64,000 bases of DNA from Chlorogloeopsis fritschii (GTDB lineage: Bacteria; Cyanobacteriota; Cyanobacteriia; Cyanobacteriales; Nostocaceae). Where the stretch lies: NCBI RefSeq assembly GCF_043099315.1, contig NZ_CP170746.1; one strand, given 5' to 3'. Of this stretch, positions 33,591 through 41,908 are shown one piece after another; position 1 is the stretch's first letter, and the number at the start of each line of letters is the position of its first letter. The translations under genes were made by a program, and so were the position numbers. The notes under the pieces are model-generated. The model did no database searches and had not been told where the DNA came from. It was given only the letters and a program-made list of their open reading frames with translations.

Positions 33591-36056
33591 ACTATCTTGC
33601 TCTGTAGCAGCAATTTCTAAAAGAGTTTTCAGTACAGAGTCAGGATTGAGACTGATAGAGTCAATACCCTGTTTGACAAGAAAGCGGGCGAATTCGGGGT
33701 AGTCACTCGGCGCTTGTCCGCAGATACCTATTTTGCGATGGTGTTGTTTGGCAGTTGCGATCGCTTGGGTGATAGTCCGCATTACTGCATCGTTACGCTC
33801 ATCAAACAGATGAGCGACTAATTCAGAATCTCGATCCAATCCTAGCGTCAACTGTGTTAAATCGTTCGATCCAATCGAGAATCCATCAAATACTTCGCTA
33901 AATTGATCTGCTAGTAAAACGTTACTGGGCAACTCGCACATTACGTAGACTAGCAAGTCATTTTCAGCGCGTACCAAACCATTTTTTGCCATTTCTGCCA
34001 AGACGCGCCTACCTTCTTCAGGAGTGCGGCAGAAGGGAACCATTAAAATTACATTGGTTAAGCCCATTTCGTTGCGAACTCGCTTCATAGCCTCACATTC
34101 GAGGGCAAAGCCTTCACGATAGCGTGGATCGTAGTAGCGAGAAGCACCACGCCAACCAATCATTGGGTTTTCTTCTTTGGGTTCAAATTGTTTACCACCC
34201 AAAAGATTGGCATATTCGTTGCTCTTAAAGTCACTGAGGCGAACAATAACAGGCTTGGGATAAAACGCGGCGGCGATGATAGCAATACCTTGGGCTAACT
34301 TATCTACGAAGAATTCTGCTTTGTTTTCGTATTGAGCAGTCAATTCTGCAATTTTGTATTTGGCAAGTTCATCTTCTAATTCATCAAAATGAAGTAGTGC
34401 CAGGGGATGCGCCTTAATATGGTTGGCGATAATAAATTCCATTCGTGCCAGCCCAACTCCATCGTTGGGAATTGCTGCATAGCCGAATGCTTCTTCTGGG
34501 TTGCCCACGTTCATCATGATTTGAGTACGAGTGCGGGGCAATTGTTCTAAGGGTATTTCTTGCACTTCGTAGGGCAATAAGCCTTGGTAAACTTTTCCAG
34601 TTTCGCCTTCTGCACAACAAATGGTGATTTCTTGCCCTGTTTTGATCGTAGTGGTGGCATTACCACAACCAACAATAGCGGGTATTCCCAATTCTCTAGC
34701 AATAATTGCAGCGTGGCAGGTGCGCCCTCCAGAGTTAGTAACAATCGCACTCGCTTTTTTCATGATTGGTTCCCAGTCAGGATCGGTGCGGTTTGTCACT
34801 AGCACTTCTCCGGCTTGAAACTGATGAATTTGATGCACATCGAGAATAACTCTGGCTTTACCTTGTCCAATCATCTCTCCGACGCTGCGCCCAGTCACCA
34901 AAGGAGGAGGAGGGGGTAAATTCTCCTTGTTTCCTTGTCCGTTTACAAGGCGATACGTGCGCAAAACATTCTGCACTTTCTGAGACTGCACTGTTTCTGG
35001 GCGTGCTTGAACTATAAATAATTCATCAGTGATACCATCTTTCGCCCATTCGATATCCATTGGCGTGTAGACACCACGCACTTGCGAATAGTGTTCTTCT
35101 ATAATGCAAGCCCATTGTGCTAGTTGTAAAATTTCTTGATTGTTGAGAGCAAATAGTTGCCTGTCGCTGGCTGCAACTGGGATATTTTTCGTTAATTTTG
35201 AGCCGCCCACATCATAGACCATTTTAATTTCTTTTGTACCTAAGCGCTTGGCTAAAATTGGGCGGAATCCTTGTTTGAGAGTGGGTTTAAATACTAAATA
35301 TTCATCTGGGTTAACTGCCCCTTGAACGACATTTTCACCCAAACCATAAGCGGCAGTAATTAAGGCAGCATCTTTGAAACCTGACTCGGTATCGATGGAG
35401 AACATCACACCAGAAGCTGCTAAGTCAGAACGCACCATTTTTTGTACGCCTACCGAAAGGGCGATGTTGAAGTGATCGAAGCCTTTGATTTGACGGTAAG
35501 AAATAGCGCGATCGGTAAAAATGGAAGCAAAGCACTTGTGGCAAGCTTCTAGCACAGCTGCCAATCCGTGAACGTTTAGATAAGTTTCTTGTTGCCCAGC
35601 AAAGCTAGCATCTGGTAAATCTTCGGCGGTGGCACTAGAACGAACGGCAACATCAGTATCTGCACCATATTGCTGACAGAGATTTTGGTAAGCTTGGGCG
35701 ATCGCTTGTTGTAATTCCTCTGGAAAGGATGTTTGCAGCATTAAATAACGGGCTTGTTTGCCTCGTTGGCGAAGATTATTAATATCTTCTACATCTAAAT
35801 CTGCAAAAATCTCACGCAATTTTGCTTCTAAACCTGCCACCTCAATGAAGTAGCGGTAAGCATAAGCAGTTGTAGCAAAGCCATCGGGAACTTTTACACC
35901 TTTGGGCTTTAGCTGTTGAATCATTTCTCCTAGAGAAGCATTTTTTCCACCAACTAGGGAAATATCTGCAATACCGACTTCAGTCAAAGGCAACACCAAA
36001 GCTTTTTGTTTAGCTACTGTGCTAGCAGATTGTTGACTGAGAATTGTTTCTAGCAT
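33588..36056 (-). CDS. ppsA: Phosphoenolpyruvate synthase
   Basis: 822 residues; ATG behind AAGGAAG. Domains in order: ATP-grasp pyruvate-phosphate dikinase N-domain (about 20-360; GGKNASLGEMIQQL, VAVRSSATAEDLPDASFAGQ), the phosphohistidine domain (about 400-490; GGRTCHAAIIARELGIPAIV with the catalytic His), and the C-terminal PEP-binding TIM barrel (about 520-810; GLARMEFII, MIGWRGASRYYD, FSIGSNDLTQLTLGLDRD, GICGQAPSD with the catalytic Cys). It converts pyruvate plus ATP to PEP, AMP and phosphate. It heads the stress island. Confidence 0.96.
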   Translation of the reverse strand: MLETILSQQSASTVAKQKALVLPLTEVGIADISLVGGKNASLGEMIQQLKPKGVKVPDGFATTAYAYRYFIEVAGLEAKLREIFADLDVEDINNLRQRGKQARYLMLQTSFPEELQQAIAQAYQNLCQQYGADTDVAVRSSATAEDLPDASFAGQQETYLNVHGLAAVLEACHKCFASIFTDRAISYRQIKGFDHFNIALSVGVQKMVRSDLAASGVMFSIDTESGFKDAALITAAYGLGENVVQGAVNPDEYLVFKPTLKQGFRPILAKRLGTKEIKMVYDVGGSKLTKNIPVAASDRQLFALNNQEILQLAQWACIIEEHYSQVRGVYTPMDIEWAKDGITDELFIVQARPETVQSQKVQNVLRTYRLVNGQGNKENLPPPPPLVTGRSVGEMIGQGKARVILDVHQIHQFQAGEVLVTNRTDPDWEPIMKKASAIVTNSGGRTCHAAIIARELGIPAIVGCGNATTTIKTGQEITICCAEGETGKVYQGLLPYEVQEIPLEQLPRTRTQIMMNVGNPEEAFGYAAIPNDGVGLARMEFIIANHIKAHPLALLHFDELEDELAKYKIAELTAQYENKAEFFVDKLAQGIAIIAAAFYPKPVIVRLSDFKSNEYANLLGGKQFEPKEENPMIGWRGASRYYDPRYREGFALECEAMKRVRNEMGLTNVILMVPFCRTPEEGRRVLAEMAKNGLVRAENDLLVYVMCELPSNVLLADQFSEVFDGFSIGSNDLTQLTLGLDRDSELVAHLFDERNDAVMRTITQAIATAKQHHRKIGICGQAPSDYPEFARFLVKQGIDSISLNPDSVLKTLLEIAATEQDS

Positions 36057-36545
36057 GGTTGAGCTTCCTTACATAAAGCTACTTGACTGGGAATTGCAGT
36101 GAGTAAATTTGCTCTGCTCGTCCCACACTTATGGTTATAGGAAGTTAATTTGAGGAACTTGTGAGGATAGTAAGACTGGGTACTGGGGATAGGTGACAGA
36201 GGCTAGAAAGAGGAGGGAGATAGGGAAGATGGGGAGAATAGGGAAGAATTTATTTATTACAGGAAGACGACGATTTCTTCCATCCTTTCTACGCATAGGA
36301 GGAATCATCGCCTCATTGTCTTGGTCATTAGCTAACGACTAATGATTCTTATTAAAGTAATTGCAATCATGAATATATAAATATATTAAGCAAATTAGCA
36401 ATATTTTAAATTACTCACAACTTCCTCACAATTGGTAATTATTATGAAAGCATAACCAACCAAATTAACATTCCATGAGGAATGATGAACTAATAGTCAA
36501 GAATTGCAATTCTCACATTTAGGATCAAAATTTTTACAAAATATT
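36057..36545. other. Intergenic region between divergent ppsA and zinc-ribbon genes
   Basis: Promoter region. A purine-rich low-complexity tract is at 36175-36255. A loose inverted pair GACGATTTCTTCC/GGAGGAATCATCGC is at about 36266-36312. The rest is AT-rich. No operator recognised. Confidence 0.5.
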
Positions 36546-36749
36546 ATGAATTACTGTCCTTGCTGTTCTAGTCCTCTGTTACTACATATACGTGGTTCTG
36601 AAACTTATTGGTTTTGCCGTCATTGCTGGCAAGAGATGCCACTACTAAGTAGAGAAAACTCTAGTTCTTTACCGAAGATTCTGATAGAAAAGCTAACGAG
36701 AAAGCTTCAAAACCCAACAAAGCCTCATGCTACACTTCCCGTAAGTTAA
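36546..36749 (+). CDS. Small zinc-ribbon protein (67 aa)
   Basis: The open frame reaches back to 36504; ATG at 36546 gives MNYCPCCSSPLLLHIRGSET followed by YWFCRHCWQEMPLL. Two CxxC pairs bracket about 17 residues, a zinc-ribbon layout, and the tail is basic. I remember similar short proteins as recurrent in cyanobacteria, sometimes near phytochrome or PatA-type regulators, but no function is known. The ribosome binding site is weak. A perfect hairpin follows at 36791-36818. Confidence 0.65.
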   Translation: MNYCPCCSSPLLLHIRGSETYWFCRHCWQEMPLLSRENSSSLPKILIEKLTRKLQNPTKPHATLPVS

Positions 36750-36790
36750 TAACTAAAATCAATACGAATATACATCACATCTTTGCTTAT

Positions 36791-36818
36791 AAAGCCCTCG
36801 AAGTCATTCGAGGGCTTT
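36791..36818. terminator. Bidirectional hairpin terminator
   Basis: AAAGCCCTCGAA and TTCGAGGGCTTT (12-bp perfect stem, 4-nt loop) lie between the convergent zinc-ribbon and DUF4327 genes. A- and T-rich ends allow it to serve both strands. Confidence 0.75.
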
Positions 36819-36881
36819 ACAAATTGATATTGCACTGCTACTAAGTAAATCAAAGCAAATAAGCTAAAAACACAGATTTCC

Positions 36882-37106
36882 TCAATCTTCAGACCAGTCT
36901 TCACGACCAAGCAAATCAATAATCTTATCTCTGAGTAAAAATTCGTTTTTTTCGAGTTCAAGCTCTACACATATCCAATCACGACCAGGAATGTATTTAC
37001 AAAGAGCGTATATGGGTTGGTTACGTTGAACAAGCCCCTTCTTAACCAATTGACGCGCTTCTTCTTTGATGACCTCTATATCGTATTTAACAGCAGTATC
37101 AAACAT
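36882..37106 (-). CDS. DUF4327 family protein (74 aa)
   Basis: Small soluble protein with KYDIEVIKEEARQLVKKGLV, QPIYALCKYIPGRDWICVEL and LLRDKIIDLLGREDW, the pattern of cyanobacterial DUF4327. Function unknown. ATG at 37106 is preceded by TATAAGGATATATAG, a modest ribosome binding site. Monocistronic, converging with the zinc-ribbon gene. Confidence 0.75.
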   Translation of the reverse strand: MFDTAVKYDIEVIKEEARQLVKKGLVQRNQPIYALCKYIPGRDWICVELELEKNEFLLRDKIIDLLGREDWSED

Positions 37107-37542
37107 AACTATATATCCTTATATCTTGTATGGCAATTTAAAAGGGAAAACAGAGAACTCACAAGACGCTTTTGCGCTTGCTTATCCTCCAAGAAAACCT
37201 TTGGTGTACAGAAGCCACTACTCTACGATAAGTCGGACTGCATTCGTCTTAGTGTCTACCTGTAAAGTGCGGAGGCTTTCTCCGCTCAGAAGTTCGGAAG
37301 AACAAATAAAATATACTCGAACTGTATGTTTAACCTATCAAAAAAATGTGAGGAAATTGTGAAGATTATCAGTAACAAATCTCACTCCGCACGAGTTATA
37401 CAATTGTGGATTATAGATTTAAGATTTTGAACTTGGAATCACTTTAGCGCATCTAGGTTGTATCAATACATCTGTTGCAATCATTTTTCCATTTGGTATT
37501 ACTAATGAAAAGTATTAAATATTACTATAGAATTCATATTTC

Positions 37543-38036
37543 ATTTTTGGGTGTTGCTGCTCCAAAGTATGAATTTGCCTTACGCGGAGGAGCAACTGCG
37601 GTGAAGCAGCCCCCAGAAAGATGGTTTCAGGCGTAGACGCAAAGTGGCTTACCGTAAGGGTAAGGGAACTGTTGTAGCTCGAAGGGCTTCCCACAGGGTA
37701 CCCGGAGGGTGGACGGTGAGTGCAGCCGCGTGCGGGGGTCTCCCCCAACCCCAACGCCAGTCGCCACCCTCCGGGAAGCCGCTCTCCGAGCGTCTACAAG
37801 TCGGGAAACCCGCCCACGGCGCTGGCTCCTCCGTGGGGGGCCAAAGCCCCCCGTTGAGCGGACTGCCGTAGGGCGAAGCCCTTCTCGCAGAGTACCCGAA
37901 GGGGTTTCCCAGCATAAAGGAGCCAGCACGTTGTAGCGATCGGCGTCAAATGGCGTCCGCTCCAGTCGCAGAGAGTAAGAGTTTTAAATGCTTGATTTTT
38001 AAATTTCACACCTCAATTCAGCAACGCCCATTTTTG
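37543..38036. mobile_element. MITE-like element carrying a GC-rich repeat island
   Basis: Left end GGGTGTTGCTG (37549-37559) and right end CAGCAACGCCC (38019-38029) match the element at 19921-20033, including GTATGAATTTG just inside the left end. ATTTTT(G) is duplicated at both flanks. The interior (about 37570-37960) is far richer in GC than the surroundings and made of short inverted motifs such as CCCTCCGGGAAGCCG and GGGCGAAGCCCTTCTCGC. Frames inside it occur on both strands and are compositional artefacts. Confidence 0.7.
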
Positions 38037-38379
38037 AAATATACGTAGGGAATGCAAAAAGCGAGGACATAGCGTTACAAATAGAAGTCAGAGCAAAAGA
38101 AACCGCCACTATGAGTTCTCGCTTTATTACCGTTATGTTAGCAAAGCGTAACTCACCAAAGCCTTAAGGTACGTTATTCTATCCCAACACAAACTCTTAC
38201 TAAATGACCATTGACTGATGACGAATGACGACCTTAACTAGTTAACTTTATTTGTACCAACCTACTTATTTACCCTTACTAACAAAGCTGCTCAATTGAT
38301 TGCGAGCATTTTAAAGAGACTTTATATCAATTGAAAATAAAGCGATGCGTCTTTTTGACTTAATTCTGAGGTAAGGTCT

Positions 38380-38405
38380 TTTGACCATATAGTTTGACCA
38401 TATAG
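38380..38405. repeat. Tandem 13-bp repeat TTTGACCATATAG (two copies)
   Basis: Two exact, adjacent copies, 435 bp before the SLH gene. The first overlaps the palindrome GGTCTTTTGACC. Could be a protein-binding site or just a small duplication. Confidence 0.6.
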
Positions 38406-38840
38406 TCTTAATAAGCTTGTTAACGCCCTTTATCTAGGATAACAAACAATTAGCTTCTAACAACCCTGGCTTTCGGTAGATATCTCGTCCTTGCTTTTGA
38501 TAGATATTTTATAGACACACAAACAGGTATTATGTATAAGTGGAGCTTTTTTTACCAAAAAACCAAAAATATTGTACTTTTTTATTTCAAATACCTTCAA
38601 CGCATATGAAAATAATAATTATAGATTATAGGTTTTAGATGTTTTATTTTAAAATTAAAATTAACGATTGAACTAACAATTTTTTTGTACGAGAGTTGAA
38701 ATTGAGTTCTAAAGATAGATTTACAACATCTAAACCCAATTGATATCATTTCTAAGCAAAAAAGAATATCTTTTTTCTGTACTGAATCAAAATAAAAGCC
38801 TGGTTGAAAAATAAACCTGCTTGTTTAGGAGTGAACGTTC

Positions 38841-40518
38841 ATGCGTAGTTTATTTAGTTTGTCATTGACAAGTACTGCCTTACTAGCTTTTGGAGCCAGT
38901 GCTACTCCAGTACTAATTTCTGCTCCAAGTTTGGCCCAAGTTCCCGCTCAAACTCCAGAGGAAGTTCCTGCTCCAGCTCCAGAGCAAGCTCCCGCACCAG
39001 CCCCAGAGCAAGCTCCCGCACCCGCAGCTATTAACTTTCCTGATGTGCAGGCAGATTACTGGGCGCTGCCATTTATTCAGGGTTTAGCTGCCAGAAATAT
39101 AATTGCTGGTTTTCCTGATGGTACCTTTAGACCAGAGCAAGCTGTAACTAGGGCTGAGTTTGCAGCCATGATTCAAAAAGCTTTTAATCAAAGCTTGGTT
39201 CGGCAGCTACCCGCAGGTGGGTTTAGAGATGTTCCTGCTGGTTTTTGGGCTGCTTCTGCAATTCAAGAAGCCTATGAATCGGGCTTTATGGCAGGTTATC
39301 CCAATAACTTGTTTTTGCCAAATCAGCAAATTCCCAAAGTTCAGGCGATCGCTGCTTTAGCTAACGGACTAAATTTAACTCCCACCGACTCTCCACAAAA
39401 TATTCTTGCTAGCAACTATACAGATGCCGGGCAGATCCCAGGCTACGCTATTAATCAAGTAGCAGCGGCAACTCAAGCAAATCTTGTCGTCAATTATCCC
39501 GATATCAGAACACTCAGCCCAGATAGAGCCTCTCACCCGCGCAGAAGCGGCAGCACATTTGTACCAAGCTTTAGTCAGACTAGGACAAGTGCCAGCCCTA
39601 CCTACCAACGTCGCAGCTGCTAACTATATTGTGGGTGGCCCTGGTAGTACACAACAAGCCACAACCGATATTCTTTCCTTGGCTGAGTCTAGCAATAACT
39701 TTACAACCTTGCTTTCTTTAGTCAGAGCCGCAGGTTTAGAAGAGACTCTCAAACAACAAGGCCCTTATACCCTTTTTGCTCCAACCGATCAAGCATTTGC
39801 AGCCTTGCCTCCAGAAACTCTGCAAAGATTGCAGCAGCCCGAAAACAAAGAAACACTGCTCAGAGTTTTGAGATACCACGTTGTTCCCAATCAGGTAGCT
39901 CCAAACGAAATTACCTCTGGTGAACTGCAAACCCTAGAGGAAAGAACTGTCAACGTTAAAGTCAATCCTGCCAGCAATCAAGTTGCAGTAAACGATGCAA
40001 CAGTTCAAGCAAGCGTACAAGCAAGCAATGGCGTTGTTTACGCAGTTGACAGAGTACTCGTACCACCCAATGTTTCCCTAGCACCAGAAGATGATGAAGA
40101 TGCTCGTCCTCGTGGCAGAAATTATGTCGCGGTTGGTGGCAACATTGGTTTTGGTGGTAATACGGCTCTTGGTAGCGGCAACTTTGCGGTAACCAGCAAA
40201 TTTAGTGTATTCAACAACTTTTCTATTCGTCCAGGTGCAATTATCGGCGACGATACTGTCTTTTTAGTTCCCATCACTTACGACTTTGCCTTCCGAGGAG
40301 TAGACAATCCCGTTGGTGCTGGAAGTTTTCCTGTGTCTCCTTACATAGGTGCAGGTGTGTCAATTGGAACAGGTGATGATACTGATGTGGGTTTCCTACT
40401 CACTGGTGGCTTAGATTATCCTCTTAGCCGTCAATTTACAATCAACGCTGCTGTTAATGCCAGTTTTGTGGATGACACAGATGTAGGTCTTTTGCTAGGA
40501 ATTGGCTATAACTTCTAA
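38841..40518 (+). pseudogene. SLH - fasciclin - beta-barrel surface protein, interrupted by a frameshift
   Basis: Two overlapping frames encode one protein. Frame 1 (from ATG 38841): signal peptide, a Pro/Ala-rich linker with APAPEQ repeats, and SLH repeats (INFPDVQADYWALPFIQGLA, GFPDGTFRPEQAVTRAEFAA). The third SLH unit breaks at VNYPDIRTLSPDRA. The next frame resumes exactly with LTRAEAAAHLYQALVRLG. The T at 39531 looks inserted. A FAS1 domain follows (FTTLLSLVRAAGLEETLK; YTLFAPTDQAFAALP; LRYHVVPNQV), then a glycine-rich beta-barrel tail ending in an aromatic residue (LLLGIGYNF). Similar proteins anchor in the cyanobacterial envelope. Either a real null or a sequencing indel. Confidence 0.85.
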
Positions 40519-40770
40519 TAGGGTACTGGGGATTGGGGACTAGGTACTAAGTACTGGGAAAAAGGGGATAGGGTATCGGGAAGAAGAGGACAAGGTGACA
40601 CCCAGAAGGAGTGAGGGTATGAAAGAGGGAAGGTACGAGGGTATTTACTCTTATTCTCTCGCTCCCACGCTCCCTCGCTCCCTCACTCTCCCCTGTTGCT
40701 CCTGTGCTCCCCTGCTTTTTGTCCTCTTTCTAGTCCCTAGCCCCTAGCCCCTAGTCCCTATTCCTAACGC
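40519..40770. repeat. Low-complexity spacer with STRR-type repeats
   Basis: Purine-rich GGGGATTGGGGACTAGG-like sequence followed by pyrimidine-rich CTCCCTCGCTCCCTC and CTAGCCCCTAGCCCCTAG heptamers. The two halves are roughly complementary and could fold together. Confidence 0.6.
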
Positions 40771-41253
40771 TTATTTGCGAGCTGGCAGGAGATTTTTATT
40801 AGCTAGATATTCGTAAATATCTTTGGGCTTAAGTTTGCACAAATCCTTTGCTAAGTCTTGAATTTGTAAATTTTTAGGTAGTAAAGGAGCAACTACTTCT
40901 CGCAGAACTCCTAAAATATGCGGTTCTGCTATCAATAGCAATCTCTGGATACGCTTACTCTTATTGATGTTCACAATTTCATTAGCGATCGCCCCAGCAA
41001 AGCGTCGTTCAAACTCATTTATATGCTCTTGACGCCCATCATCATAGGCGTGGGCTTGGCTACCTTGTCCTTGATTGCGTCCAGTTTTGACACTTGCCCA
41101 GAGTTCTTTACCCTGTAATTCTTTAACTGGATTGAATAAACTTTTATGTTCAACTAAATTGGGGCCAGATTCATATTCCGGTAATTCCGGCTGTTCTAAA
41201 GTCAAAAATCTTGCTCTGGTTCCATTGATGACAGCAACCAATACTTGATTCAT
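40771..41253 (-). CDS. Host attachment protein family (PF10116-like)
   Basis: 160 residues, ATG behind GGGGG. N-terminal VLVAVINGTRARFLTLEQ and FERRFAGAIANEIVN, LLLIAEPHILGVLREVV and LNLQIQDLAKDLCKL-like segments match the family first described as required for attachment to host cells, related to the baeRF release-factor-like fold. The actual role in free-living cyanobacteria is unknown; stress connection or ribosome rescue has been suggested for the wider fold. Monocistronic. Confidence 0.8.
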   Translation of the reverse strand: MNQVLVAVINGTRARFLTLEQPELPEYESGPNLVEHKSLFNPVKELQGKELWASVKTGRNQGQGSQAHAYDDGRQEHINEFERRFAGAIANEIVNINKSKRIQRLLLIAEPHILGVLREVVAPLLPKNLQIQDLAKDLCKLKPKDIYEYLANKNLLPARK

Positions 41254-41908
41254 GTATTTACCCCCTTATTGTTGGTGGGGAATTAACAGTCAATACAAGA
41301 ATTAAGGATGAAAGGTTTTATCTTTGTACCTCATCCTGCATTACAGAAAGCTGCCCATAGACGCATAGCAGTTTCACATCAAGGTAGGGTGTCTACGCAC
41401 TTTATACTTGCATTGACGGTTTTAACTCTACCTTATTAATAGCAGAAAAAGGTGAGAAAGATCTTAAGAGTAGAGATTCTGGGATTTAGATGCGTAGGTA
41501 TCCTCGATAATTTGTGTTAGATCGTAAATCTGGCTATCTCCTAAATGTTGCTTGCACCAACAACGTTCTATAGATGCCGGAAAAACTAATTAGCGTAGAT
41601 CAACTACAAGCATAATAGTTAGATATTTGTATTAATTAGCACTAAATATTTAAGGCACTTGTTTTTAGAAGCCAGCTATAAATTCAATAAAGATATGAGA
41701 ATACTTAGTAGTAAAGCATCCGAATACACATTACTGCATTATTATGGTTTGTTAATCTCATACATATGAAAATTTAGCTTTTACAGAAGTTAAAAATTTG
41801 ATAGAAATTAATACAAATTGTGTAAACAATTTTATCTTTAATTAATTTATATATATAGCATTGTTATTATAAGAAATTATACCATTTTTAAATAAAATCT
41901 ATTTTCAT
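41254..41908. other. AT-rich intergenic region, nothing recognised
   Basis: Promoter sides of two divergent genes. AT content rises toward the 718-aa gene (41600-41908). No hairpin or repeat array noticed. Confidence 0.5.

Larger units (their letters stand above)
37107..38840. other. Gene-free region with repeats and a large GC-rich insertion
   Basis: No credible gene. 37180-37300 carries iterated GC motifs (hairpin GCGGAG/CTCCGC near 37270). 37549-38029 is a MITE-like insertion. 38040-38230 is undistinguished, ending in heptamer-type repeats. TTTGACCATATAG is repeated in tandem at 38380-38405. 38430-38840 is the AT-rich leader of the SLH gene. Confidence 0.6.

Noticed and set aside
37549..38029. 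Several 70-100-residue frames in the GC-rich insertion
   Set aside because: Frames overlap on both strands, are Arg/Pro/Gly-rich and follow from GC-rich inverted repeats.
39531..39531. Programmed ribosomal frameshift in the SLH gene
   Set aside because: No slippery heptamer or downstream stem-loop is apparent; a simple indel explains it better.
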